Notes: a model not told the origin generated them from the letters alone. DNA of 64,000 nt from Blasia pusilla (GCA_050084515.1 CM114271.1:7750001-7814000); one strand, 5' to 3'; counted from the first letter of the stretch, positions 20,311 to 33,700 are shown. Made by a program: numbers and translations.

Positions 20311-23300
20311 GTCCATGGAAAGTAGTATAAGCATCATGCAATATGCCATAACTTACAAGGATTGAGGGATTCTCACGTGACATCAACCGCTACAACGGAG
20401 GTATAACATATTTGAGCCCTGGCTTGGTAGCCTCTTGGATCCTCTTCCGAAGTGTTGGTTTTCTCACTAGCGTTGGCTTTTGCAGAAGATCCACATTATC
20501 TAGCTCCATTGGTCCACCACTTCCTACCTATATTCATGTAGTGTCGTCATTCTCCTCTAAAAATTTGGTGGGCTCCAAATTGCATCTTCGCAATGTCTTA
20601 CCTTGGCATTTTCCTATAATGGTCATGGCCTCATCTATGCTTTCTACAAGACAAATTTTTTTAAAATATTAACCAGGCTTTGAAATAGATCATGATGAAA
20701 AGTTCATCGAGGAGCGGAAAGCTCGTATGAACCCGAGTGATCGTCTTCAGCAAAGTCAGCAACAAAGTCAGGATCACAAGTTGGAGATTGTTCATCTCTG
20801 GTACGAGCATCCATCTTGTCAAAAGATTCTACCATCGGTGGCAATATCTTTCCACGCAATCGAGAGCTCTTTCTCTTCGAAGCATGAGTGTCTCTGTTTG
20901 CAAAATTTGGGACACACACTTGCCTAGAATAGAACAAGCCTCTACGTTGCACATGAGGACAAGTTTTTCAAGAACATGAATCAAGCATAATGTTTCTAAT
21001 TCATTCACACAGGCCCAAACTTGAATGGTTAATATGTCAAAGCTTACAATTAAACACCATCTTTGTTTCAATTCTGTCGCCAATTCTTTAAGGCATATGC
21101 TCACATAAGCGGCATGGACCTCCATAAAGTAACACATTTCATTCACATTTTCCATCCTATTTGTGAATGACACAATATTCGATGCGTTACACACTCCAAT
21201 GCAACCAATCACTACACAAGAGTTACACTTTGTTGAGTTAGTTTCCAACACACAACTTGTCCATGAACCCATGCCCAAATTTTTGGTGTGAACCATAGGC
21301 ATCATTAAGTTCTTCAACAATCTCCATGTTGCCTTCCCAGCTTTCTACCCTCATCAATGGTATGTACTGACTATTGACTACTCTCACAGTTTGAACTGTA
21401 CTACTAGGACCTTCAAAAGCCTTGTGGCCATCTAATTAAATTGAACTCGAGCGTATTACTTGACATCCTACAATTCCTTGCTTGCTTGTGGCACGCTAGC
21501 TACATGCCATCCTGGCAACTCCACGAGTAGGAAAACGGCTTATTCAACGTGAGTTGGGAACACAAAAGGTTCAGACCACTTAGGCATCATTTGCCTGAAA
21601 TTTGCTGGTAGGAAACCACCAATATCATGCTTCATTGTAGGTCTAGCCCCACGCCAATCTGGTTGCATCCAAGTTCCCTTCATGACAATGATAGAACTAG
21701 ATGTGTTCCCATAATTGAATTTCTATATGTTAGTAAGCTCTACTATGTATTCCATTTACATCCATCCCCTATCTTGGTCATTGGTCATTTGCTCGGATAT
21801 GGATATCAGCCGTGAATTATATATGACAAAATGAGTTTCACTTTGATATACCACATGGTAGTGGTTTCCATATGCTTGCATTCTCTTGTAAGCTAAGAGG
21901 AATGGGGTGTAATGTCTTCCACTATGTGATCAAAATTTATGTTTTTTTTGGCCCAATGCATAGCATGGGTTTTACACTAGTCTTTACTAAGTGCCTTGCC
22001 ATGTGTAAAACACAAAAAAATTAACAAATCAAGAAGCTATCCGCTCTTGACCATACGGATACTATCGATCGAAATAAAGATTGGTAGTATCCATATGAAA
22101 AATGTGTCTTCAAAATTTGGCCTTTGTGATAGAAGTAATGATGATGGAAAAGAACACGATAGCAAGTGGGAAGGGAATGCTTTTTGGGTACTCATATGGT
22201 TCTTGTCCTAATTTGTCATGAAGTTGGGGCATATTAAAGTGTCATTTGAACCATCCTATTTTGTAGTTCAAAATTACTATTTTTACCGTTGGAGGAACAA
22301 GTAGCATATGAGGCACACATATGGGTTTTCTTTGATTTTTTTTTTATATTGGAAGAGAAAAGACATTCTTTCAAATACTTGTAAGCATCATGAGGCACCC
22401 CAAATTGTGTTAAGTTGAGTTGTTGTAAGTCAAAGTTAGGGTAGTTGGTCTTGTAACGACCAACTAATCTTTATCGGAAAGGACTCTATTTTGGAGTCCT
22501 TGCTAGCCAATGCTCCATGGGATGGGCCATAAGAGTGAGTTGTATAGGAAGTTGCCGAACTAAGCACATTGACCCCCATGCTACCAAGAAGACAATTTCT
22601 TAGATATTAGAATGAGGAAAGTGATCAATTATCGTTGATTTTGATTGCATGTAACATATCTTTGCATTTGCAAGGACATACGGATAATCTTTTGTCCCAT
22701 TTCATTTTGGGCATAGATGACCTTGAGACATTTCTCTCCGAAAAGTCTCATTTGTAGTTTTGGGCAAGGGGATCTCACACTTGTTATGCAGTCCCAAGAT
22801 GCTAGGACCCCCGCAACCTCTCTCTAAGGGTCCACTCGTGTGGACATGTGTCGCTTTGCACACAATGGAGGTTAGTAGTTGTTAGTGACAACAGATCTTC
22901 GGCTTAAGGCTCACATTCCAAATTGGTCATTTGGAAGGTACTAGTTGGAGTCACAAAATTTCGATCACAATCCTCATCTTTACGACGCCCAATTAAAAAT
23001 GGGCGCAATTGTACTTGCCATCCCCTCAACCTTGGGAACTTGTTACATCTGATGGAAAAAATAGATAACTTGAATGTTTCAATACAAGCGTCTTTGTAAA
23101 CACCAAGGTTCTAGGGTTAAGGGTTTATGAAATGAAACTCTTGGGGTTGCCACGTGACCCCTAGAAGAACACCATGGGAGTAGGCCCCAAGGGTTGTCTC
23201 CCATGGGCATTATGGGGCCCTGGTATCCTAAAAAATGGAATCGAATCGAATTGTAAAAAAATACCATTAAGATTGGTTAGAAATACGACAATAGTGATCC

Positions 23301-24060
23301 AACATACGAGTTTTCGAGGGTTGTGGAATTGATCTTCACACCAATTTTTTTGCCATGGAAATGTTAGCAACCCCATGAGGATGTATTCCCATGGTCACAT
23401 GCACGACATGTTTTTTTTGTACTTTCAAGATTTTTTTATAGTCATCTATATTATGATGCGCGATAACCCTCTCGTCAACAAGAACTCGACGACGCGACAT
23501 CTGTCCTTTGGGATGGCTTCCTACTGCGACACATTCCACATTAGATGAGTTAGTCCCATCTAGCTAATTTAGAGAAAGGGGTGCGTCATCCTTATGGTGT
23601 GTTCATCTAGGGTTGGTGCAATCGTCTTTAGGTGCTAAAAATCTTCGGACCCTTGACTTTAATTCATCTAACCTTCAAAAGTTAATATCCTTATTTCTTC
23701 ATTCTCTATGTCACCATGCAAGAACAAAAAGAGAGGTGTTTGTGTGGACGAGAAAGCACTCTCCTATAATAGTATAGATATGCCGCAAAGACGCAGGGTG
23801 GTCACATCCCCTTGACCTACTTTCTCTGGCGATTGATTGATTATGACGCGATTTTGGGCGGGGACGGCGGGAGGCATGGACGGGGACGGCGGGAGGAAGG
23901 ACGGAGGGCGTAGGGGACGAAAAGAGACATGCTACATGTTGAAACGGAGAGCGTGACGAGAGCTTCGTTTTGATCCAGACCTTGCTGCATGGCGTGAAAT
24001 ATTTTAATTTTTATTCATCTTTTTAGAATTCGGTTCATATTAGGGTTCCAAATGTGAATA
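20311..24060. other. Unassigned sequence, probably inner part of the CACTA element and flank
   Basis: Open frames of up to 163 codons occur (for example 21320-20829 minus), but none shows a domain I recognise, including the CACTA transposase. A short direct repeat (CGGGGACGGCGGGAGG, twice) lies at about 23857-23895. Confidence 0.35.
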
Positions 24061-24508
24061 TTAGGGCTTTGCTTATTGTCATTTGGAGAAATTTCCCAAG
24101 GTAACGTCCTCTATTCACCCACCCTTCCCCTCCTTTCCCAAGTCCTTTCTTGTTTGTTGTATTTGTCGTATGTGCTTCTTATTTTGGTTCGATTCACGTT
24201 TATATTTGTTACCCCTCTCGTACATACACTTTTCTTCTCATCTATTTTATCTCGAAGGGCCCATGATCTTTTCACACTCTTAGCAACTCTACGTATTCAT
24301 GAGTTTATTTTTGGGAGGGGGTTGGGACTAGAAGTCCTAGGTGATGTCGGTAGGTGAGAGTTTATGTTAGAGGGAGCATTACCGTGGATGGGAAGAGAGT
24401 TGTTTGCGGGACCGCTCGTCGAATGGGGATGATAGGACTATTATTGACGGGGATTGTCGCACGATTTTATTGGAGGGGGCCATGTCCTCTTCTTGGTGAG
24501 TTGCATCC

Positions 24509-25366
24509 ATGCCTCGATCCGCATCGGCTCCCCGTGTGGGGACCCGTGGGTCGTCTAGTCGGGATACTAAATGCCCATGTTGTCCCGAATTCTTCACTCG
24601 GTCAGGAATTCAGAACCACTTAGCGGCTAAACATCCTGACTTTGATAGATTTGGATGGGTGGTCCCTCCTGTCGACCATGGATGCTCTCCGATGCTTCCC
24701 GCATCATCGCCCCCTCCTGAGGCATGGGAGTGGTTGAGGTCCCACCAGGGCAGCATTATAGGTCTCTTCGAGACCCGTTTTCCCTGCTCGAGGTTGTTTC
24801 ATAGGATCCCCCATGCTATTCGGGACGACCTCCGCCACGCATTCCTCCTTCCCCTTGCTAGGATCGCTCTGGATCCTATGGATGAGCTCTCTTGGTACCT
24901 ACTACTTCTCCTTCCACAATGGTGTCTTCGTTACACTCGGGGAGGGAAGGCCGGTCATAGAGAGGTTATAGCACGTCTGAGACGCTTTCGAGGAGGTGAT
25001 TGGGAGTCTCTGCAGAGTGAGTTTGTGGCATTCGCGAGAGGTAGTAGTTCACCTGGTTTCCCGGCGGACGATCCTAGAGCAGCCAGGTTGCGACGATGTA
25101 GGACACTGGGGCGAGCCTATGAGTACTCGCGAGCTGCACGGGCTCTTCGCCCGATGGACATGGCTCCTTCTTCAGCTGTTACCATCGATGCCCTCCGGAG
25201 GCTACATCCTCGTACAGCGGTTGACATTCCAGCTTTTGCACGTGACTTCCATCCTGACATGGCTATATGCCTTGACCCGTCCCTCTTTGCACGGGCACTC
25301 GGACGTTTTCCGAGGATTGCGGTCGGAGGTTTGTCTGGTATGATGTACGAACGAACACCTTCGTGA
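24509..25366 (+). pseudogene. LINE-C N-terminal region with C2H2 zinc finger
   Basis: A 285-codon frame. CPCCPEFFTRSGIQNHLAAKH is a C2H2 finger (C-x2-C-x12-H-x4-H) near residues 22-42; R2-like elements use such fingers for target DNA binding. The segment SLQSEFVAFARGS and the following basic stretch RAARLRRCRTLGRAYEYSR resemble the helical region before the RT fingers. The frame ends by a stop after a shift near 25340; RT follows at once. Confidence 0.7.
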
Positions 25367-25406
25367 TTGCTTTCCTTCCGAGGACACCGCTAGCGGCTGC
25401 TTCGAG

Positions 25407-26260
25407 TTGCTTCAGGTTGCCTCTCACCTAGCTCAGGGGAGAGTGCCAACAGCAGTGGCCCAAGTATTAGGGGCGGGGCGACTTTTGGCGTTGTCGAAGG
25501 AGGGTGGTGGTATCCGTCCGATTGCCATAGGTGAGGTGCTCTTGCGGTTGGTGAGTCGTACTCTCGCTTTGCAATTCCGTGAGGCTTTCCAGTCACATCT
25601 GAGTCCGCATCAGTTTGGAGTTGCCACGCCAGCTGGATGTGAGACGATTGCCTTAGGTTTGAGGGCTTGTCTAGATGTACATCCAGAGTGGGTGGTTCTC
25701 CAAGTGGACGTGGAGAACGCCTTCAACTTAGTATCTCGGCTACTATATTCACGAGTTGAGGGACGGGTGGCCCCATGGCGAGCCTCATTCCCTTTGTGCA
25801 GGCTTTCTATGGGGCCCCTTTGGCCCTCTATTTCCACCATGGTCGATTCGAGGAGGAGGTCACGGTCTTGGAGTCCGCACGGGGACTCGTCGGGGTGACC
25901 CCTGGGTGGCGCGTTGTTTCTTTGTGGCTCATTACCGAGCGGTTCTTTCACGGTGGAGGCTTTCCGGGTTGCATGTTCCCTTCATTTGGCAGATGATACT
26001 CATATTGTTGGTCTTGGAGATCTGGTTGTCCCCTGCATTCGAGCACTTTTCAAAGCACAGTTGGCATGTGTCGCCTGGCGGTGAAGGTGGGGAAGTGCAA
26101 GGCTTGGTCTCCATCAGGCCTACGTGATGATCTACATTTACCCGACGGCTTCTTGCGACTGTCGGAGGGCTTGAAGTCTTGGGAGTCCCGCTTGGGAGCC
26201 AGGACTTTGTATCGAAGTTCGTGGCGGCGGCCCCATCGAGGATATTCTCCACGTTGATGA
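25407..26260 (+). pseudogene. LINE-C reverse transcriptase
   Basis: GGGIRPIAIGEVLLRLVSR is the finger motif of R2-type RTs. HQFGVATPAGCETIALGLR follows, then VLQVDVENAFNLVSR with the first catalytic Asp. Motif B appears in another frame as GTRRGDPWVARCF (usually QGDPLG). Motif C is LADDTHIVG near 25984, with the catalytic Asp pair, in a third frame. At least two frameshifts break the domain. Confidence 0.8.
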
Positions 26261-26843
26261 TCTTACGAGGATTGGTGACCCTCAAGTCGCTTCGGCATTC
26301 TCTCTTCTTGTTTTGCTCGAGACCTGGTTACCTCACTAGAACTATCGGACATCTAGTCACCTTTCTTCCCTATATAGATCCTTTGATAGGAAGCTCATGC
26401 AGGTGTTTGGGGATCTTCTAGGACCCGGCTCCTTAGAGTGCCCCATGGGGAGTTAGCTCGAGACAGGCCTCTTGGCCGATTTCTTTTGGTGGAGTAGGTC
26501 TTCTCTCGGCCGAGTTAGTGGCGCCCTCCGCTTTTTTTTAGGGAGTTGGGCCACAGTGGCACCCCTCCTTTGCTCCCGATTTTTGGTTAGAGATAGACCG
26601 CTCCTTCTACACTACGTCTCCCGGGTCGAGGATGGCTCTTTCCCACTTGATCTTCACTCACACGGCTTGTAGAGATTCCCTTCGAGTTGAGGCAGAGCCG
26701 TTCTCCCCACTTTCTCCTCCTTAGTTACCTCCGGTCGGGCCTGGGCTCCAATCTTCCTTGATGGAAGCCCACTTTGAGGCGATTTTAGAGGCACTATGTC
26801 CGGACGGGAATATCCCCATGGAGGTTAGGGCCCGTATTCGCTC

Positions 26844-27604
26844 TTGCTCGGAAAAGGGGCAGGCTCATGGGTAGGGGCGCCCCTTCTCCAGCTTTCCGTG
26901 ATCGCACCACTTACCTATACCACCGATGCGGTTCGCTTGGGCCTCCCCAACCATCGGTGGTTGGTTCGACATATCGCGAGTGTCGCGAGCCTGGATCCAC
27001 TTGGTGTGCATTTGGCACGTCTGTCGATTGGGGATGAGAGGATAGCCACTCACGATGTAGTGCGGGATATCATGTTCAGTATTGCTCGGGAGAGTGGCTT
27101 CCATGTGCAGAGAGAGAGGCACTACTCCATGCGGGATTCCCTCATTCGTGCCGATCTCTACATGACACGTGAGGTGGTTGTGGCGGACGTGGTAGTCACA
27201 GATCCCACGCGGGAGGCGGTCGAGCCCAAGTGGTGGCCCAAGGGCGAATGCTACATGAGCGAGCGGCGGCGGCGGTGAAGAAGACACATATCTCTGATCG
27301 ACTACACGAGGACACATCTTCATCCCCTGGCCATAGAGATGTATGGGGCTATGGGGGAGAGGTTCGACTCGTTCTTACGGATCGCGCCCATCATCTCCAC
27401 TCGAGAAATGGGTTGTCCTTAGCTCTGCGATTCAGTCATTGACAGGCGCTGGTCTCCATAGCGTTTGCGGCGTGCCAGGCTAATGGGATTTTGCGGCGGG
27501 CTCAGGCTGTGGGAGACGCCGACGCTAGAGGCCCACTTAGTAGTAATCATAGCTCTCTTGTTGTTGCTGATATTGTCTCTGCTATTGGTGAGTTTCGTCG
27601 TTAG
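26844..27604 (+). pseudogene. LINE-C restriction-like endonuclease domain and C-terminus
   Basis: DVVRDIMFSIARESGFHV, then RADLYMTREVVVADVVVTDP, correspond to the R2-type endonuclease core, with R-x-D and a following D-V-x-V strand. After a frameshift comes AAAAVKKTH, then PLAIEMYGAMGERFDSFLR in a third frame. The tail includes QAVGDADARGPLSSNHSS, and the same tail is visible in the copy at 45.7 kb. A degenerate Cys/His segment before the domain may be the remains of the usual CCHC finger. Confidence 0.75.
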
Positions 27605-27987
27605 GGGGGGGAATGCCCCCTTCTTCCTTTCCTGGTCTTGTTGTGGCCTTCAGGTTTTGACTCTTTGAGTCTCCCTCTTTTGTACTTCCAATGGGTTTTC
27701 CATCACTCGTTTTTATCGAAGTGCATCTTAACCACGTTGGATGATTTACTCAACCATACTCATGGGTCTTACCTCGGGGCGGCTTCCGTAATGTGTGATC
27801 GGCTTTCGTGTTGCCGGGAAGGTCCTTTTATGGCAGGCCGAAAGCCTTACTGTTATGTAAATCACTTCAATTGTTGTCCACGTGGCAAATAGTACCGTAG
27901 GATATTTCTGGGTTATTCTCTTTTCGTTTCCAATCAGATTGGCTGATGTATAATAGTCAGGCTGCCACATTCCGACGCTCCGTTCAA

Positions 27988-28191
27988 TTATTATATGTAC
28001 TACGTGTTCGTTCGACGAGCAAAACGGCTGTAGGCAGCGAAGTCTGAACCATGGATGAATCTAGCGTAACCATGGTCAGATGCACGGAGTTATTATATCC
28101 ACTACGTGTTCGTTCGACGAACAAAACGGCTGCAGGCAGCGAAGTCTGAACCATGGATGAATCTAGCGTAACTATGGTCAGATGCACGGAG
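27988..28191. repeat. 102-bp tandem duplication
   Basis: Units 27988-28089 and 28090-28191 differ at only about five positions. Each begins TTATTATAT and ends CAGATGCACGGAG. The period is a multiple of three, so a minus-strand frame reads through both, but nothing else suggests coding. Confidence 0.95.
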
Positions 28192-30250
28192 TTAACTCAA
28201 TCTTAGTGATGAGTCAGGGGACTCAGGTCCCACCAAGGCGAGAATGCCACGCTTGACAACACCTTGTCCGGATTCAAAACTACCAACGTTCAAGGGGGGT
28301 CATAAAATCGCACTGGACGAGGAGCTATAGTCCATTCCTATTGGTTGCAGGGTGGTAAGATCTGTCGCAACAGTACTTAACGGCGTGACGCGTGGTTGCG
28401 TTCTTCCGACCGGATGGTAAGTGGCCCCCATTCCCCGGTCGAGCCTACTCGAGTTTGAACTCTGGGATTGAGAGGCAGGAGAAGTTTATGGTGGCGGGCC
28501 GCGCGTCTTTGCCCCGGTTCCTATACTCGAAACAAGGCCTGGATAAAAAGGTCATGGGGGGGAGCCGGTACAAAAGAAGGGTCAAGCGGCTCAAGCCCGC
28601 ACCGGCCAGGAAAGTGGCCAGTGCTGTCCTCCTGCCATGGCTACTGCGGGTAGGTCCAGTTGCATAACTACGGGTTTGAGTCTTGGGATTGGACCGGGAG
28701 AAAACCCTTCTTAGTTCTTTCCCAAGGCGGAGCGTTGGTAACTCTGATGAAGGGTCTGATCAGGTGAGCCCCGACACCCATGCGTGGCAGGAGTGGGATT
28801 ATGGGAGAGAATACGAACCCGTCCTGTTCTTCCGGAGTTTCCTAAACCGAGTGTAGAGGATAGTCTGATGTGGCGGTCCGTGGGTCGGGTCGGGTTCAAA
28901 CCCTCGGAATTTGAGCTGGGAGGACCGGGTGGGCAGAGTGGGAGTGATTATGAGCAGGGTCCTGCTCCCCCGGCGTCCCCTAGTGCGCATTCCTTCATTT
29001 ATGCCAGCAGCCATCCAAGACCGACATACAAACACAAAAGACGAGGAGTAGAAAAAAGAAAGGTAGAAAGCATAGCGAGCGTACTCGTCTGCTCCCTCCG
29101 ATCCTTCCCTTCATCTTTAATACCGAGGTACATATGCTGCCGGGCGTCTTGAAGCTCGCTGTGCGTTGTTGGTGCTATGATCTTTGAACTAGAACAGGCA
29201 GGAATTGGAACGGGTAAAAAAGCAGGTGGATAGGCTATTTCGTCAGTCAGTAAGGCGTGCAGGCAGGAGGTGGTTGTGATAGGCCTTTTCTTGTAATAAT
29301 ATGGCTTCCTTGCTTTCTGCTTCCACTTAGTATTCGAGAGGACGCTGGTGCGGAGAAAATTTTGTGGCAATTTCAAAGGATTCTGGATCTAGTTTTTGGT
29401 GAGGAGCGGGTTCAGTGTGAGGAGAAGAGCCTGAGAACCTAGGGCTTGCTGGCTGCCTCACGTGGGACCTTATGTTTATCGGAGTTGTCTTCTTCTAGAT
29501 CGTGCATGTGAAGGAGAGAATTGGCTGTCGGGTTTTTTCAGTTGAAGTCTTGATGATTGGCGATTTTCGGGTCCGGAATCGGTATAGTTTCTAGGGAATC
29601 ATTTGGCCTGGATTGGTTGCTATGCGCTGCTTCCGGGGGTGATTCCAGTTGATTTTGTGCCTCGTCTGGTGCGTTTTCTGCCTATTCCCGACCCGGAGCT
29701 ATGATTTCCTAGTTTTTTGCACTTGGTGTTTTGCTCCGATTATACGGCCGAGAACGTTTCTGATCATTTCTGTCGCTGCACATGCGCGGACGTCGTTTCG
29801 ATTTGCCGCATTTCATTTCCGAGTAAAACACTGCTGAGGGACGATATTCGGTCTTCTCAATAGAGGAGTCCCTGTTTCCTTTTTAGAGAGAGAAGTGGTC
29901 GAAAACAGCGGTGTCAAGAAGACAGACTTGTCCTTCGATCCGAATGCTCCTTACCAGGTTGAGGTCGGTTATTACTCGGGGGGTGTGCGGGAGGCTGCTC
30001 ATTCTAATTTCTCACTTTCACGTAGGCTGGGACTCTCGATTGCATAGGCTTCCATCCAAGCGCAGTTAAAGGCTTAATCACCACTGTTTACGCCATCTGT
30101 CCGCCGCCTTCATCTCTCGTTGCCTCGACATATTTGGAGCGTTGTATTCGGATCTGTGAGGCCAGAAGGTCTCGCTACTAGTTTCCAGGACGCATCATTT
30201 GAAGCATTTGGTGCCCAACAATCCAAGAGCATGATAGGATAAAGAGGTCG
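28192..30250. other. Unassigned sequence; right part is the probable 5' flank of the DUF789 gene
   Basis: No recognisable protein domain. Loosely related phrases (GGGTTTGAGTCTTGGGATTG-like and GGGTTCAAACCCTCGG) recur at 28440-28920 and may belong to an unidentified repeat. From 29.4 kb onwards the sequence is plain and could be promoter and 5' UTR. Confidence 0.35.
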
Positions 30251-30671
30251 ATGGGCAAGCAGGGAGGAGAATTAAAGTGGTGGTCGTCGTCAACGGTGAG
30301 TGTCAACTTTCAATTATGTTCGAAGTCGCTGCTTACTTTCGGGTTTAGTGGTGTGGATCCCTCTCCCGTTCTCTGCATGGCAACTTCTAAGATGTGGTTT
30401 GATAGACAATGGTGGTGCTGTGATCTCAGGTCCTTTTGGATCCGGCAGCCTTTGTTGAAAACTGGAAGCGACAGATCCAGGTATGATCGTCCCCCAGTTT
30501 AGCATTGTCTTGCGCGCGCGCGCAAGGGAAAGAGACTTCACTCTTGAATTAGGGCCTGCTTTAGCCTGGCGACCATGGACCTGCTTAGAGAGGGAGAGAG
30601 AGACAGAGTACTCATTGAGTACTGCCTGTTATAGCTTTGCGACCGCAGACCTCGTGTCCTGGTCAGCCGTT

Positions 30672-30755
<84 letters not shown>

Positions 30756-33700
30756 TGTACTCATTAAGTAGTGCCTGTCATAGCCTTGCGACCATAGACC
30801 CCTGGTTGGACGGTGCTTGAGACTGGGATGGTTGTAGAGAGAGAAGCAAGTGAAGAAGGTACCATATGAGAGGAGGGAGACACTCTCATATAGTGCGAGT
30901 GCTGACCAAACAACGTGTTTGTGCGGAGCTTCCAAGTGACAACCAAGAAACTCTTCACCACACCATCTACTTTACCTGATTGGGATCCCCAATAGACATT
31001 ACTTACCAGTGCAGCAGCTTTGGGCAATGAATCAAGGCTACTGAATGTGTTGAACGATTCTGGTGTTACCAGCTTAGTAATATCAGCAAATGCTCTTGCT
31101 CTGTGTGTTGTGAATTTCGCGCAGGAGACCAAGTAATGACTAGAGGTTTCATCCCCATTGTCACACAAGGCGCAAGAGTTCAGTTGTGTTTCCATCCTGC
31201 TTTTCTTGTGGTTCAAGGGAATTGCCCCCGTTCTGAAGGGAATTGCCCCCGTTCTTTCTCATCTTGCTCCCACAGTTCTGTGGGTCCAGGTTTTCCCCAT
31301 CACCTCTTTAGGATAGCGATGGGAGTCCATTGTCTCCAGCTGCCTCCGCCATTTCAACATGGCGATGTCACGTCTATCCTCCAACTCGGGCTGTGCGTGA
31401 TGAGGTTGACATCATACCCCGAAACGCCTTCAGCTGCACAGCTTCAAGCCTATCCCTTTGTTTGGTGTCGGCATCCCACACTGCTGCCCTGTATTCCAGC
31501 GAGGGATGAATGGTATGCAAAATGACAGAGCGCTTTACTTCTGATGTGATATCCCGGCAGTCTTGGTCCTTCTTCTTGCCATTGAAAATCATCACACCGC
31601 ACTTCACTACATTTGCCTCCATGCCCCACATGTCACACCAGATTTTGGTCACGGAGATCATCCCTAGTCCACTATCCTCCATTTCTTCCAATAGGGAATT
31701 CACGAGAATGTTGAAGAGGGTTGGGGGAGAGAATGAATGCATAGATGTATTGTCCACGGGGACCCCACAGGGCCATGGGACTTAGTTTTGACACTTAACA
31801 ACAAATTTGGAGAGAGAGCACGCACCAGCGAGGGCCTAAGGGGTCCTCAGAGCCAGGTGAGTGTCCCTGGTCTTCACACAACTATGCAAGAATTTAGCAA
31901 TCTGAGTCTGATTCTGCCTAGTCATGAACGGGAGGACCCTGGGAGCTCGGTGAACAAAGAGATCCGGGAAGTCAAGCCTAATTTGGTCGTGAAAGGTGCA
32001 GTCGGAGAGGTAGTGATGTTCATCATCAACAAGCCCCGAGTTGCAAAATCTACATAATCTGTCCTCTCTTTTTTTCTGTGAGAATTTTCCTTTCTCAATC
32101 TCCAGGTCAGTAGAGCCACATCTGAATCTTGCTAATGTATGACGTAACTTAGTGGGAATGGGGGCAGAGATGTAGGAGGCTTGCTGCATGGATCTGCAGT
32201 TGTTCATGAGGGTGTGGTAGCGCCTCATTCTTTCACCATTTTTGTGAGAGGAATTCCCCCTGCTTTCCCAGAGGCGCTGGTGTCGGCCCCAGTTGATGCC
32301 AATGTAATTGTTGTGTAATTGTTCAGCAAGGTCCTGGTGGGTGGCCGTAGGCAGGTCACCGATGGATATTCCCCATTTCATGAGCCACTCCGTGCTGTCA
32401 TAGTACCAATTTTTAGCCCCAAGGGTGGCACTACTTTTTGAAACCATGTAGGCCCTGGCGGATAGACGATTGGGATTATCCTCGCAGATATCCTCAAGGT
32501 GTTGGAGAAATGTGATCAGATTTTTAACAGCATGGATCTCCATTGGTACCTCCCCAAACTCAGCCAATAGAATGTCGTGGGGAGTGGTTTTCCTAATGCC
32601 CAGACTCTGACGCATGAAGAGTTTCTTGGGGGACTCAAGGCCCTGGGGCCAAGCCTTGGAGCTGGGGCCCCACACCTCAGATGCATAGAGTGTGGCTGGG
32701 ATCACCAGAGCTTTGAAGAGATGGAGTTTCTGTGGAATACGCCAGAGTTCCATTCTTCTGCAATTGGATTGTAGCAGGTGTAGACCCCTCAAGCCTGCAT
32801 TGATCTTGTCGCGACTCCCATTGGCTCTCCATTGGTTGTTGGGTTTGAGTTGCACCCCCAGTATATGTACTCACCCACAATCTCAATGGTCTCCCTTCTC
32901 AGTCCCTGGCTGAAGGTGAAAGCGTGTGACTGCTGGGCCGTAGGGAGCTGTGATCCAAAGATGATTATCTTCGTTTTCAGCAAGTTGACTTCCATGCCCG
33001 ATTTGTTGCAGAAGCTTGAAAGTGCATTCAGGTAAAGTTGGAGCCCATGTGCTGTTCTAGACATCAGAACTATATCATCTGCATACAAGAGCTGGGAGAT
33101 GAGGCAGTGTGCTAGCTCTGGTGGATCTCCTTTCGCTCCAGAAAGCACCTCTTCAAGTTTGTCAATGTAGAGCCCAAACAATGTAGGTGAGAGGGGGCAT
33201 CCTTGTTTGACTCCGGATGTCGACACTCTCATATAGTGTGAGTGCTGACCAAACAACGTGTTTGTGCGGAGCTTCCAAGTGTCAACCAAGAAGCTCTTCA
33301 CCACACCATCTACTTTACCTGATTGGGATCCCCAATAGACATTACTTACCAGTGCAGCAGATTTGGGCAATGAATCAAGGCTACTGAATGTGTTGAACAA
33401 TTCTGGTGCTACCAGCTTAGCAATATCAGCATATGCTCTTGCTCTGTGTGTTGTGAATTTTGCGCAGGAGACCAAGTCATGACTAGAGGTTTCATCCCCA
33501 TTGTCACACAAGGCGCAAGAGTTTAGTTGTGTTCCCATCCTGCTTTTCTTATGGTTCAAGGGGATTGCCCCCGTCCTGAACTTGAACTTGAGCCGGGTTC
33601 CCAAGCAAGGGGTTCCCCGCAAATAGTTCTTCAGTTCTGCCCTCTCGGGATATACCGTCAAAAGAGAGAGGTCAGACATTTTCATGGCTTCCTCCGTGCT

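Larger units (their letters stand above)
24360..27730 (+). mobile_element. LINE-C: non-LTR element with C2H2 finger and restriction-like endonuclease
   Basis: Domain order is an N-terminal C2H2 finger, then reverse transcriptase, then a C-terminal PD-(D/E)xK-type endonuclease, as in R2-like early-branching non-LTR elements. No apurinic-type endonuclease is seen. The frame is broken in several places. A second copy of the 3' end at 45500-46265 (minus) confirms the C-terminal reading frame, which stops at about 27602-27604. The 3' UTR ends near 27730 by comparison with that copy. Confidence 0.8.

Noticed and set aside
20829-21320. A 163-codon minus-strand frame as CACTA transposase
   Set aside because: I could not match it to TNP1- or TNP2-type transposases, so I left it unassigned.
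27984-28187. Minus-strand frame with two 34-residue repeats
   Set aside because: It follows from the 102-bp duplication having a period divisible by three; no other coding sign.
28880-28910. tRNA-like B box (GGGTTCAAACCC)
   Set aside because: The flanks do not give a cloverleaf or a proper A box at the right distance.
30483-30767. Frames with long Thr-His or Cys-Val runs
   Set aside because: They are translations of the (CA)40 microsatellite.
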